DNA from: Bilamarchaeum sp040758595
Lineage (GTDB): Archaea > Micrarchaeota > Micrarchaeia > Anstonellales > Bilamarchaeaceae
DNA length: 64,000 nucleotides
Reading direction: 5' to 3'
NCBI GenBank assembly: GCA_040758595.1
Contig: JBFLVJ010000006.1
Span: 1 to 64,000, forward strand
Positions 33,001-41,000 of this stretch are shown here, in pieces. The stretch's first letter is position 1, and each line of letters begins with the position of its first letter. The notes under the pieces are model-generated. The model saw only the letters and a list, made by a program, of their open reading frames with translations, made no database searches and was not told where the DNA came from. The position numbers were made by a program, and so were the translations under genes.

Positions 33001-35536
33001 GCCACACTGCGGGCAGCATGAATACCCTGCCATAAGCGTCGTGGGCGTCCATCTCCGGGATGCCTTTCCTCGCGACCGCGCGCCTCGCTTCTGCGATGGC
33101 CGGGGCGAACTGCGCTATGGTGTATCTGTATAGGAATCCGCTCTTGAGGTTGTTGATGGCGACGTCCTTGGTCGGAGCCAGAAGGTTCTGCCGGATAGCC
33201 GAAAGCTCTCCTCCTGCCCAGGCGAGATTCGCCCGGTTGTCTTTGACGAAATCCACCAGGGCGGTGCCATATTCTTTCTCCAGCCTCGCCCTGTCGCTGG
33301 ACAGGTTGCGGTAGATGTCCTTGACAGCATACGAGAGCGCATCGACCGAATATCCTATCCCTGTGTGGAGCGAGAAGACAAACTGGCTGGTGCGCCTCTT
33401 CTGCATCTCTGCCGTGATACCCTCCACCGGCTTGACGAGCCATTGGAGATAGGGCATCCTCTTCTCGACAAGCGCCACGAACGATTTGCCGTGCTTCTTC
33501 TCCAGGGCATCCAGCCTCGCTCTGCCATCGGCTATTTTCACATATGCGTCATGGGCCTCGAGGCACACCTCCGAGAGAGTGACCGTCTTGGTCGGGGTGG
33601 ATCTCTTGTTCGCCACCGAGCGCAGCCTGGATAGGAGCTCCCTTGCCGCGCTGTCGGCCGGGCGGGCCGCGGCCCTGCGGGTCAGCTCCTGCTCGAAGCC
33701 TTGCGCATCGGTGTTCGATATCCATGAGAGGCCGCCGAGATTCTTCTGGATGACATCTGTCACTCCGGCCGCTTCGACCGAGCGGACCTGGGTGCTTATG
33801 GATAACAATGCGAGGTAGCTCTCGACTAGAGCGCCTTCTTTATCCCTCATCTTCAGCCTGCTGAAGGCCTCTGCGCTCTTGTCCCCGGCGTTGGACCTCT
33901 TCTCGATGAGAGTCTTGATCTCGCTGGCATCCCTCGCCATCCATGAGAGCTTGGCCATGTTGGAGGAGACGAGATTCAGCATCGTCATCCCATAATCGCT
34001 CTTCAGGCGCTTCATGTCGGGCTTCGGCTTGGCGAACTCCGTGAAGATATCCCTGACCGCTATCGACAGGATGTTGCTGGTGAAGGTGCGGTGGAGCTCG
34101 ATGAGGCCCCTGTTGGTGCCCAGCTCCCTGGTGTAGATCCCGACGAACGCTTTCCAGAAGATCGGGTTCTTCTCGGCCATCTTCATGACGACCTTGCCGC
34201 CTTCTATCGTGGCTATCTCCCCGTTGAGGAGCGCGAGGAATGAGCGCTCCGAGCCGGCGTTGCCGGTCTTGACGACATCCCTGAAATACCTGATGGCCCG
34301 TCCGGCCAATCCCTTGGCCACGATCTCCAGGAGAGCATCAACGACTTCCTGGCCATGCTGTTTCCTTATCGTTTCGACATCTTCGGGCTTTCCGCCAAGG
34401 GCTTTCTTGTAGAGGTCTTTGACCATGGCTGCGAACTTGAACGGGTCCATGGCGGTACTGCCTGTCTGCGCCCTGCTCCATGCCTTGTATGCATCCATCA
34501 CCGCTTTGAGACCGGATGCCTCATCCAAGGTTATCCTGGCACGGAACTCAGAAGTTAGAGCCGAGCGGAACGCGCCCGAGAACGGGTTGTTGTTGATTAT
34601 CCTCTCGAATTCGTTGTATCGCTTCTCATCCCCGCTGAGCAGGAACGATCTCAGGGCATCCACGCACAGGCGGGCCTGCCTTTTGGGCATGCGCTTGGCC
34701 AGCTCCAAGGTCAGCGCATCGCCATGGTGCTCTGCGGCGCTCTTGATGGAGGGCCTCTCCAGCACGGTGATGACCGCTTCGTTGAGCGCATTAACCATCT
34801 CCTTGTTCTTCCGGTCCTTGGTGTCGGAATATATCTTCCAGAAAGCGGCGGCATCGAGCCCCTTCGCCCTCTTCAGTTCCTCCCTGACTTTTGCGACGAG
34901 GCTTTCCTGGACGGCGAGCTCCTGGTCCTTGGTCTTCTTGGCGAGCTCGGTGAGCCTGGCGACATCATTGTCTTTCGCAGCTCCCCTGTCCAGAGCGCTC
35001 CTTATCTTGGTGACGGTCTCTATGAAGTCGGTGTAATGGACCGGGTTGCGCCAGAGGAAATGGAACAGCCGGCCCCGGTCTTTCTTGAAAGCCTCGAAGA
35101 GCGGCTTGACCAGCGGGTCGTTGACCGCCTTCCTGAGCTCCGGGAAGAGCCTGTCCATGAAAACGTGCTGTTCTGTTATCTTGCTGGCGGCGAAGGTGCT
35201 GTTGTATATCGACCAGAATCTTTTGCCCTGCGCAGGATCCCCGCCTATGAGGTAGTTTTTGAAGGCCTGGGCCGCTTCTACGGCCTTCTCCCTGAGGACT
35301 TTCGCTTCTTCCGCTACTGGCCTTCTAACCTGCGCCGGACCTGCCATGGCACTATCTGGCCCGAGATTCTTTAAATTGCTTGCGGAGGCCGATATCACCG
35401 TCGCTGTGAGAGCCGCTGCCATGAGCTTTGAGCACGAATAGAAGAACCTGGAGAAAGGCCGTCTTCTCCTGGAATCAGAAAGCGATTGGCCTGCATCCCC
35501 TCTGCACTCATCCTTCTTGAGTCTGGAGCCGGCCAT
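27053..35536 (-). CDS. giant secreted protein with recurring helical motif and beta-rich C-terminal half
   Basis: 2827 residues, not recognised. The N-terminus has an unusually long signal sequence (basic RRRRPFSRFF, then hydrophobic LMAAALTATVISASA). Residues about 60-1450 are mainly helical and contain a degenerate motif, roughly [I/F/Y]Y-x-L...R-x-x-L-x-x-x-[Y/F/H]G-x-x-[L/F]V-x-x-[V/I]...L-x-W, at about 395, 515, 690, 760, 1055, 1120 and 1225, and again at 2325 and 2410. Residues about 1590-2320 and 2560-2827 are rich in alternating, aromatic beta strands (FSLGYGYDGQKVGVYVFGGAN), and the last residue is Trp (MFSVTAKW), as in outer-membrane barrels. ATG 35536 lies about 30 nt from CTTTAAAA near 35565. 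A cell-surface role is inference. Confidence 0.75.
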   Translation of the reverse strand: MAGSRLKKDECRGDAGQSLSDSRRRRPFSRFFYSCSKLMAAALTATVISASASNLKNLGPDSAMAGPAQVRRPVAEEAKVLREKAVEAAQAFKNYLIGGDPAQGKRFWSIYNSTFAASKITEQHVFMDRLFPELRKAVNDPLVKPLFEAFKKDRGRLFHFLWRNPVHYTDFIETVTKIRSALDRGAAKDNDVARLTELAKKTKDQELAVQESLVAKVREELKRAKGLDAAAFWKIYSDTKDRKNKEMVNALNEAVITVLERPSIKSAAEHHGDALTLELAKRMPKRQARLCVDALRSFLLSGDEKRYNEFERIINNNPFSGAFRSALTSEFRARITLDEASGLKAVMDAYKAWSRAQTGSTAMDPFKFAAMVKDLYKKALGGKPEDVETIRKQHGQEVVDALLEIVAKGLAGRAIRYFRDVVKTGNAGSERSFLALLNGEIATIEGGKVVMKMAEKNPIFWKAFVGIYTRELGTNRGLIELHRTFTSNILSIAVRDIFTEFAKPKPDMKRLKSDYGMTMLNLVSSNMAKLSWMARDASEIKTLIEKRSNAGDKSAEAFSRLKMRDKEGALVESYLALLSISTQVRSVEAAGVTDVIQKNLGGLSWISNTDAQGFEQELTRRAAARPADSAARELLSRLRSVANKRSTPTKTVTLSEVCLEAHDAYVKIADGRARLDALEKKHGKSFVALVEKRMPYLQWLVKPVEGITAEMQKRRTSQFVFSLHTGIGYSVDALSYAVKDIYRNLSSDRARLEKEYGTALVDFVKDNRANLAWAGGELSAIRQNLLAPTKDVAINNLKSGFLYRYTIAQFAPAIAEARRAVARKGIPEMDAHDAYGRVFMLPAVWHHVDKLPAIDKAVGERRDLIRRCNSLGRSLEALRRHVKRYRILQPAVVVIDDYITRWARTNAKIMLRANTIDKEALEALNKEWKELYSSIINTRDIKNTVELVFAAIHMAQTGGDIRTGTVTSSLLGSADRNTLTALIGWYNGEDKSGKQPIIRDMVSAIMKKASPRLHQFISGMSAVDYKFALDSVYAALKSKDAAKKKAAIDRFGQKFVDAITAQMEHLKLLESPSTDVKDLAMGQNRLYADIVLRCYYSLKRPKPGENREAMVDLFGEGFVQVVEQNLTALDSIAQAGAGIEELNKRLPAQLKTKLYLAYGEAYQKSVGRLEGMFSKEDALLADSMATIYKTLADKPPSDAPAGVRKEYENRLLKLKSGYGQLVPLVQRNWKDLWFLDSAKVTSEELKRLDASVLSQLRQAYKASDASKRPTFMANLVGMSTKLPEIYLTLRAALIFNNNTDEVGMKFKMAVDKYREVFGKDDYLIKQFINIDLLAQSYSLLRRRYAVDLPSGMKSLATADDLVRFLNSAQGKELLRKGKEFFTAMETNYNSWRTDNGITITTGEFSDQNITNIRNQLSIMDTLYLGVALEKFSTSSSMGRTAMVLTMESIITINNRDPYLVGPFLLQVLPAILKVAKDETALQLAIKAFNGTFSARYGEGTRDLAYSDAVNRKYFLEVFANIAKKLPVMATVFDHTQLADELRRTPEPTAAGGTGGTENPYLYRVKPGWWEPSQFGKDFSGAVGSYAKPLHLTPNIQLFPTGSLGAMQFTVDSGASELHERMRLQLTPPGRQTFRPTIPPQMRINTIGASTLLRRLNQLFGPMPKDYEAYWLSWDVNAAGYYEAEGGGTRKQSGGIAGTVAGRTTTGGIAGQVTYTGSGTVSEETTPAGTSKATTQTHAATIGMTAGGLPVVRMLKLDLQLDRSGSKTVSTPTGGEKTTVETPSAERAKGALESYIDIAKKKGVGMIVYLSGEYVPELKQKTTPPTGAEEPVTQEKKHELKSRLYFIDQYGNTYQLSYGKKTETELNNWLFGGVDHKNVLASFQFLGKQMLSDNGAAGGFNGAAVGFTIPTGGGETFSTLALGQLVRNLSTMTPVSAEQAVGAAVTRLLGSGKHRDVYAGFYRGSETVTTDPNDPTRITNTKTASTTAEVMWRRVSLSPGSYQFEIRAVGGYPATAGVSAKVEWTRGKTTHGAGLTAGYSTVDLLREFMMLDTAATNLYATSKNAFVGAHKWSENKARDMGYLIALNYMYSRLEDFVVRNPDGTYTTDKSAYKKEHFASALLMYWAKRHGLLMGAQKVPRWGESYKLIDQAMQQIQQNPENQAAILSGLATSLQGIFDKERWNFSLGYGYDGQKVGVYVFGGANISGDEQSYVNLKSVFVFGRPAKAWMEVGGYGYTYPKVIVAEDTTSGTFGITNKQTEFLDVTAGIGTTRWPAINAHLYQRHVTVSGTPDAFSALRDIYTTVGAGGDKQRLASSYGSRLVGLVEKDMGSMSWMVRPAEDIRKSLQAMKRRDSVVRNILLFLPGREIGAAKVTLDEAKTVREIYLALRTPDGRERMLKRYKRDLVQIISSNSSSLAWMMLPPDKMKAEFEKQATVKGSTAEKITKVAMRASATGSMLSGKEMQTLFQQNMVDVIFGCDSQAATKEGIQPQLYSVGLAKHLKTSKGRSKTFYVLHSVARLRPGTSASLIIGDHRDAREWIKSGKLIGSDIMRVTVAKVGDKYRLSFAGDKRLRYLSAWKIIGGVTVPLKPSELRYHDAAGNFTVGGLVKVMENHKFELLAGAIYGRRQYAQERWENWTVTFSGRLKTEQTSTLDESWYGYVFVNQLTKKAVFTSKDVFKNATEMREACSTLTDGRCDSFDKLSRTTGGIGITWSRMNVVTSKQQKFDFFFEAGSQTWTPASTALYAKRTEPVFRTGIGYGLTVTSASAVRPVQMYFGALGYKGLWNVGVGTEQPGVHAPNYLPTYIQSLRAIKGKTAWGVMFSVTAKW

Positions 35537-35564
35537 AATCTTACTATTATTAGACGCTAAAGGG

Positions 35565-35573
35565 TTTTAAAGA
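35565..35573 (-). promoter_or_regulatory. TATA box of the giant secreted protein gene
   Basis: On the minus strand CTTTAAAAC lies about 30 nt before ATG 35536, so this gene can be transcribed apart from the upstream giant-gene operon. Confidence 0.45.
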
Positions 35574-35655
35574 GATGTCACACAAAAAGGAATTTCGTGT
35601 AGGAAGAATATGTGCGGGACGCCGGATTTCCCCTTTCCTGTTTGGTAAAAGACTG

Positions 35656-35694
35656 CGAAAAAACAGGGATAAAAGGGTAAACCGAGCGAAAAAA
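35656..35694 (-). terminator. U-tract terminators after the SGNH-protein gene
   Basis: On the minus strand, U6 runs at 35694-35689 and 35663-35658 follow the stop at 35700; the first lies inside a weak AAACCG/CGGTTT inverted repeat. They would end the three-gene operon before the next promoter. Confidence 0.45.
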
Positions 35695-35699
35695 GCGGT

Positions 35700-38045
35700 T
35701 TATATGTTGATGGTCTTCCGCCTGCCGCCGGTGTCCCGGGGCGGTGCGGTCTCTCGCGGGGGCTCCCTGACCGGAGGGCTCGTCCTCCTCGGGACCGGGC
35801 TCCTCGTCCCTTCCCAGGCGTTCGCGTTGGCGCTCGGGTTCGCAACCCTCCACCTGTAGAGCGTGATGGCGGCCAGCGTCTTCAGGTCCTCCGTCGGATT
35901 CTCCGGAAGCCTGGAACCCGACTCCCTCATCCTGGAGACCAGCAGCCCGCGCATGTCCTTGTCGAACTTGACGCCAAGATCGTCCTTCTGGTTCGCCCTG
36001 CTGTTGATGTACTTCTTGATGGTCAACGCCACGAGCCTCCTGTCCGGAGGCCGCGTGCCGGTGCTCATCATCACCGCCGGGCTGGTGAGGCGTTTGCTGT
36101 TCCTTCCGGTCCTGCAGAAATCCAGGAAATCGCGGTCTTTCTTCAGGATGTCGTTGAAGACCTTGTCATAGGCCCGCTCTATGTCGTCGCGCTTGAGCGA
36201 CCTCAGGGCGGTCTCAACGCTCTTCCACCCTCCAGGGAGGTTCTCCATTATCGAGAGCACATCGCCTGGCCGGCTGGATTTGACCGCGAGGAATATGCGC
36301 CCCCCAAGGCCCCTCCACTGCTCTGATGCGAACTTCTGCAGCTCTGACTGTGCGCTCGCCCTGGTCGGGGTAATGTTGTATGCGGCCTTGGCTATGAGCT
36401 GTGCCATGAGATCTCTGCCCGCGTTATTGGGGTGCAGGCCATCTCCCGAATCATACTGCCTTCTGAGCCTGAAGTATCTTGAACCCCTAGTCATGGGCTC
36501 TCCCAGCGCCGACATATCAACGAAGATTGTCCCCGGGAAGTTCTTCGGGACGTAGGTCTCCATCCAGTTGTTTATCATATGCGTCCTGTTGCGGGTGGCG
36601 CTGCTCGCCCCGGAATATGCCGCCCATGGGGTGATGCCTAGGAGGATGACGGCCATCCCCCGTTTCCTTGCGGCGCGTATCATGTCCCCGATGGCCTTTA
36701 TCGCCCTGTTGACCGGTATCTTGGCTATCTCGTTGACACCGCCCTGTATTATCACGGTGTTGAACTGGAGCCGGTTGGAGAGTATGTCTCGGTTGAACCT
36801 CGCAGCGATCCTCAAGAGGTTCTGGCCTGAGATGCCATACGGCACCACCCTGGCGCCGCGGAACTTGCTCTGCAGCAGCTTCTGGAGCGTGGCTGCATAG
36901 CGGCCGCCTGCCGTGATGGAATCGCCGATGACCCCGATGACCGGCCTCATGCCGGTGGCGAGCGGAGGCTTCGCGGCGACCCTGGCTCCTGTGTGCCTGG
37001 GGACGACCGCTGCCACCAAGGGCAATGGGATGACCGAAGGCGCTTTCCAAACATCTATCCTGTCCTGTTTCAGGCCTCTCCCCCTGGAAGGGTGCTCCAG
37101 GTTCCATCTCCTCAGATAAAGAAGCGATGCTGTTATCGTGTCCGCATCCATCGTCCCGAGCAGTGCGAGCTTGATGGCGCTCAGATTGCCCCCGGCCCTC
37201 TGCAGCTTGTCAAGCGTGGCCTTGGCTAAGGGAAGCTGTGATATCTCCGCGAGATATCTGGAGAGGCTGGCGTTCTTGGCCGCGAAGCTGTATAAAAAAT
37301 ATCTGATGTAAAGGTCAGCGCTGCGCAGGATCGCCGGGTCCGCCTGAGCAAGGTCCTTCCCTTGCGAAAGGTATCCCTGGAGGGCGATGAATTCCGGGAA
37401 GGCCCTCTTGGACGCAGCCGTCCCCTGCTGCTGGGCGGCCAGCGATGAGAGCAGGAGCTTGAACTGCGGGCTCGCATCGCGCAATGCCCTGAAGACCGCG
37501 ATTGTCGCAGCCTTCTGGTTCTCGGTGCGTGCGACCCCTCTCTGGGCGGCTCTTGTCAGGAACCTGGCCACGAACAGCCGGCTCGAATGGCAGTTGGATA
37601 CGGCCTTCTTTGCCCTATAGTTGCCCCGCCCGGTATACGCCAGCTGGCCCTCTATCCAGGATGATGTTATCTCCGGTCCTTTGGCTGCTGGAGCACGCGC
37701 CCTGCGGGAGGTCCTGGCCCTGGTTGAGTAGCGGCTTCTCCCAGAGCGGGTCCTCGCTCTAGGCCTCGGCGCAGGCACCGGTGCGCGCCTGCCTGATGCA
37801 GACGGGTTGAGCTGGCGGTATGTCTTCGCTGCGGCCGCTGATGCGCTGATTGCCGCAGCCTCGCGGGCCATATCATTGTTCCCGGCCATCTTCAGATCGA
37901 ACGTTATGATGCGCTTGGCGCGGTTGATGCGGTTGGCGATATCGCTCTGGCTCATGCCGCTGCCCACTGTGACGGATGTCCATTTCATCTGGCCGTTGCT
38001 GAACCTAATGGCTATCCTTCCGCCTCTCACTTCTATGTCTGCCAT
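35700..38045 (-). CDS. large protein with an SGNH/GDSL hydrolase domain
   Basis: 781 residues. Residues about 365-560 form an SGNH hydrolase: block I GVIGDSITAGG (Ser near 374), block II glycine in GISGQN, block III IIQGGVNEIA (Gly/Asn) and block V DGLHPNNAG (His near 537), so all four catalytic blocks are present; such enzymes are esterases or deacetylases of lipids or sugars. The N-terminal 360 residues are basic, with a Pro/Arg-rich stretch (about 90-130) and helices; the C-terminus is a Pro/Arg tail. No signal peptide is seen. ATG 38051 overlaps the upstream stop as ATGA, but GGTGG is better spaced for ATG 38045. Translationally coupled to the giant gene upstream. Confidence 0.8.
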   Translation of the reverse strand: MADIEVRGGRIAIRFSNGQMKWTSVTVGSGMSQSDIANRINRAKRIITFDLKMAGNNDMAREAAAISASAAAAKTYRQLNPSASGRRAPVPAPRPRARTRSGRSRYSTRARTSRRARAPAAKGPEITSSWIEGQLAYTGRGNYRAKKAVSNCHSSRLFVARFLTRAAQRGVARTENQKAATIAVFRALRDASPQFKLLLSSLAAQQQGTAASKRAFPEFIALQGYLSQGKDLAQADPAILRSADLYIRYFLYSFAAKNASLSRYLAEISQLPLAKATLDKLQRAGGNLSAIKLALLGTMDADTITASLLYLRRWNLEHPSRGRGLKQDRIDVWKAPSVIPLPLVAAVVPRHTGARVAAKPPLATGMRPVIGVIGDSITAGGRYAATLQKLLQSKFRGARVVPYGISGQNLLRIAARFNRDILSNRLQFNTVIIQGGVNEIAKIPVNRAIKAIGDMIRAARKRGMAVILLGITPWAAYSGASSATRNRTHMINNWMETYVPKNFPGTIFVDMSALGEPMTRGSRYFRLRRQYDSGDGLHPNNAGRDLMAQLIAKAAYNITPTRASAQSELQKFASEQWRGLGGRIFLAVKSSRPGDVLSIMENLPGGWKSVETALRSLKRDDIERAYDKVFNDILKKDRDFLDFCRTGRNSKRLTSPAVMMSTGTRPPDRRLVALTIKKYINSRANQKDDLGVKFDKDMRGLLVSRMRESGSRLPENPTEDLKTLAAITLYRWRVANPSANANAWEGTRSPVPRRTSPPVREPPRETAPPRDTGGRRKTINI

Positions 38046-38047
38046 CT

Positions 38048-41000
38048 TCATCCACCCTTCCAGGTCGGGGTTATCACGTATGTCTTGATATAAGCGTGCA
38101 GGCTCTTGGGCGACGGATCGCCTATCGTGATTTTCAAGATTCCGCCCTCCATCTTCCCGCTGAAGCCCGCGCTCCTCAGCATCTGGGCGCCGCTCACTTT
38201 CTTGCCGCTGAGAGTGAGGTATGCCTCGCTCTTGACAAGCGCGTTCATGTAATCGAGCACCTGCGGCACCCTCCACTGGTGGCTGTACTCCTTTATCATC
38301 TCCGGCGTGAGCTCTCCGATGCCTCCCATGGCGCGGTGATATATGGTCAGGATGGGGATCCTCTCCTTCTCCTGTTTCCATATGCTGCTCATCATCGCCT
38401 TGAGATATCTCTCCAGTTCCTTTCCGTCCGCGCTCTTGTAGAACGCTTCCATCTCGGGCTTGATGAGGGCCTTTGCTTCCTGGAGCTTGTGGATGGCCGG
38501 GCCGCTCTTGACTCCTCTGCCTGGAGCGATGCGCGGGGTCACTGCGCTGAGCCCGGCGCCGCTGATTATCCTGACGTCCTGCGGGAGCTGCTCATACAAC
38601 TGCCTCTGCTTGGGGGTGAACGCCCTCATCATCATGGCCCGGTCCTTGGCAGTCATGCTCTTGAGCATCCTTATCTGCCCCTCGCGGTCGAGGCCTTCGA
38701 ATATCGCCGCGTTCTTCTTCGGGCTCACGAGCCTCTTCAATCTCTGCCTCTCGAATTTGCTCGGGCGCCTGAGCCATCCCTTATCCTTCTGGATGAACAC
38801 CGGTTCCATAGCGACGAGCTGCCCTTTCCTCGAATTCCCGTCATAGTAATCCGCCGCAGTCCATCCTTGCGCCGCTCCCTGGGCAACCAGGTGCTGGAGT
38901 ATTGAGGCCAGGTCCGTGATATCGGTGTAATTCGCCTTCACCCATGCCATGATGCCCTGGTTGCGTTCATTGGATCTCTCGTTGACCAGCTTGACAATCT
39001 CAGTCTGCAGGGCGCTCGAGAATCTGCGTATGCCGACAAGCGACACCGGCCCCACGTAGCCGAGCTTCCTCGCTTCTGCGACCGCATCCTTGCCGGTGTA
39101 GGCGAGTATCCATTTCGCGAGCGCTGCCCGATCGCCGTATACCTCCTCATCGTTCTTGATTATGAACGAATTGAGCTTCGCGACCGCTTCCTTGTTCGCC
39201 AGATAACCCTTGAGCAGGTTCTGCATCGCAGCCCTCGCTTTCTGGTCGGGCTCCCTCACCGCTCCGGCATCGAGCCGATCCATGAACGATCCCTGCGGAA
39301 CAGCGGTTTCGATATAAAGCCCCTTTGCCGTCAGTGCGGTCGCGATGGCATCTGCCAGCTTCACCTTCCTCTGCTCGGCCTCTTTCCTGATGCTCTGCGC
39401 CGCATCTTGCGCGGAGATCGCGGTTAGCGCATCCCTGATATAAGTGCGCGGCAGGTTGCCCTTTTGCACCAGCTCCCACATGCCTATGTACATGTCAGTG
39501 TTCTCCACGAGGAACTTGGCGACGCCCTGGCCTCTCTTGAAGGGTATGCCCGCATCGGTCAGGAACTGCTCTATGATCACATCTTTCGTGTTGACCATGA
39601 GGCCTTTGCCGCGGAAGTGTCCCCTGCTCAGATCGACCATGTCGGTTATCTCGAGCTTCTGGGGCAGGTCGTACCTGGCCTTCTCCGCGAGCTTCTTCTC
39701 CATCGCTTCGATGGTGATGCCCCATCTTCCTAGCAGGGCCGAGAGCTTCCCTCTCGCCTCCGCTTTCTCATCGGCGCTTCCGGTCCTGTAGCTCTTTATG
39801 AGCGCGTTCACTTCCGAGAGCCTCGAATCCATCTCCTTGCCGATATCGATTATCTCGCCGAGCCGGGGTATGTTGAGATGCCACTGATCGCTCTCGAGCG
39901 CACGCTTGAGGGCTTCCGGGGAGCCTGGCCTGCGCTCTGAGCCAACCAGCAGCTTGCGCGAGAGATAGCTGAAGAAAGCCGGCTTCTGCTGGATGTATCT
40001 CACCTGCTCCACAGTGCATGCGATGCCGTAATCCCTCTTGCACCTGTCCACGACCTTCTCAGGCTCTGCGATGAACATCCACTTGAAGAGCCGATAAGCC
40101 GCATAACCGGTAGCCGCCCAGAACGCGGCCTGCAGCACGAACTGTTTGGTGGCTCCGTATCCACGGTCCCACCAGGCGGATCTGGGAGTCTCCCGAAGCA
40201 CCTTCAGCCCTTTCCTGAGGAAGTACTGGGTGGACATGGAATAATACCTGCCATCAACGCTCCACCATCTTAGCAGGGGCACCTTGAGCCAGTTGCTGGC
40301 CCAGGCCCGCTCCCAGAACGCCATCATCCGATACATGACAGGCACGGTCTGGGTGCCGACGGCAGATATGAGGAGATCCCCTTCGCCGACCGCATTGGTG
40401 TACTTCTCCGCGAGGCCGTTGAGGGTGGTATATTGGCCGCCGAGCTGTTGGCGGGCGCGCTCCACGAACTCGGTTATCTGCTTCATCTGCGCATCTCCAA
40501 GCACGTCCTTGAGCTTGGCGAGTATCTCGTTGAGGCTTCCTTCTTTCACTGCCGCGAGATATAGCCCTTTGGCCCTGGCAGGCTGTCCCTTGGTGATCGC
40601 GTTGACGACCTCTTCGCTGCGCAGGGCCAGCGCCAGCGAATCATCCAGGCCCATGGCCATGTTCTCGGTGTTGAGCGAGCGCTCCAGTTCTCCTCTCATC
40701 GCCTTGGCGACCGGCTTGTTGGCGACATCCATGTTCTGGAGCCTGTTGGCGGCCACCATGAACGCGTTCTGGACCTCGAATATGACGTCCCCGCCGCTGA
40801 CTAAGCCGCTGTCCATCAGTTTCTTGAGGGCGGCCACTCTCTGCGCCGGGGTGAGTTCGATACCGAGCAGGCGCTGCGTGTATGCGAGCGGCGCGTTGTC
40901 CGGGTGGGCTACCTGCTCCCTCAGCTGCGCCAGTTCTGTCTGCGCGGCCAGGAGCTTCTGCCTCAGCGCCACGGCTGCTGCCTGGCGTCTTTGCGAGGGA

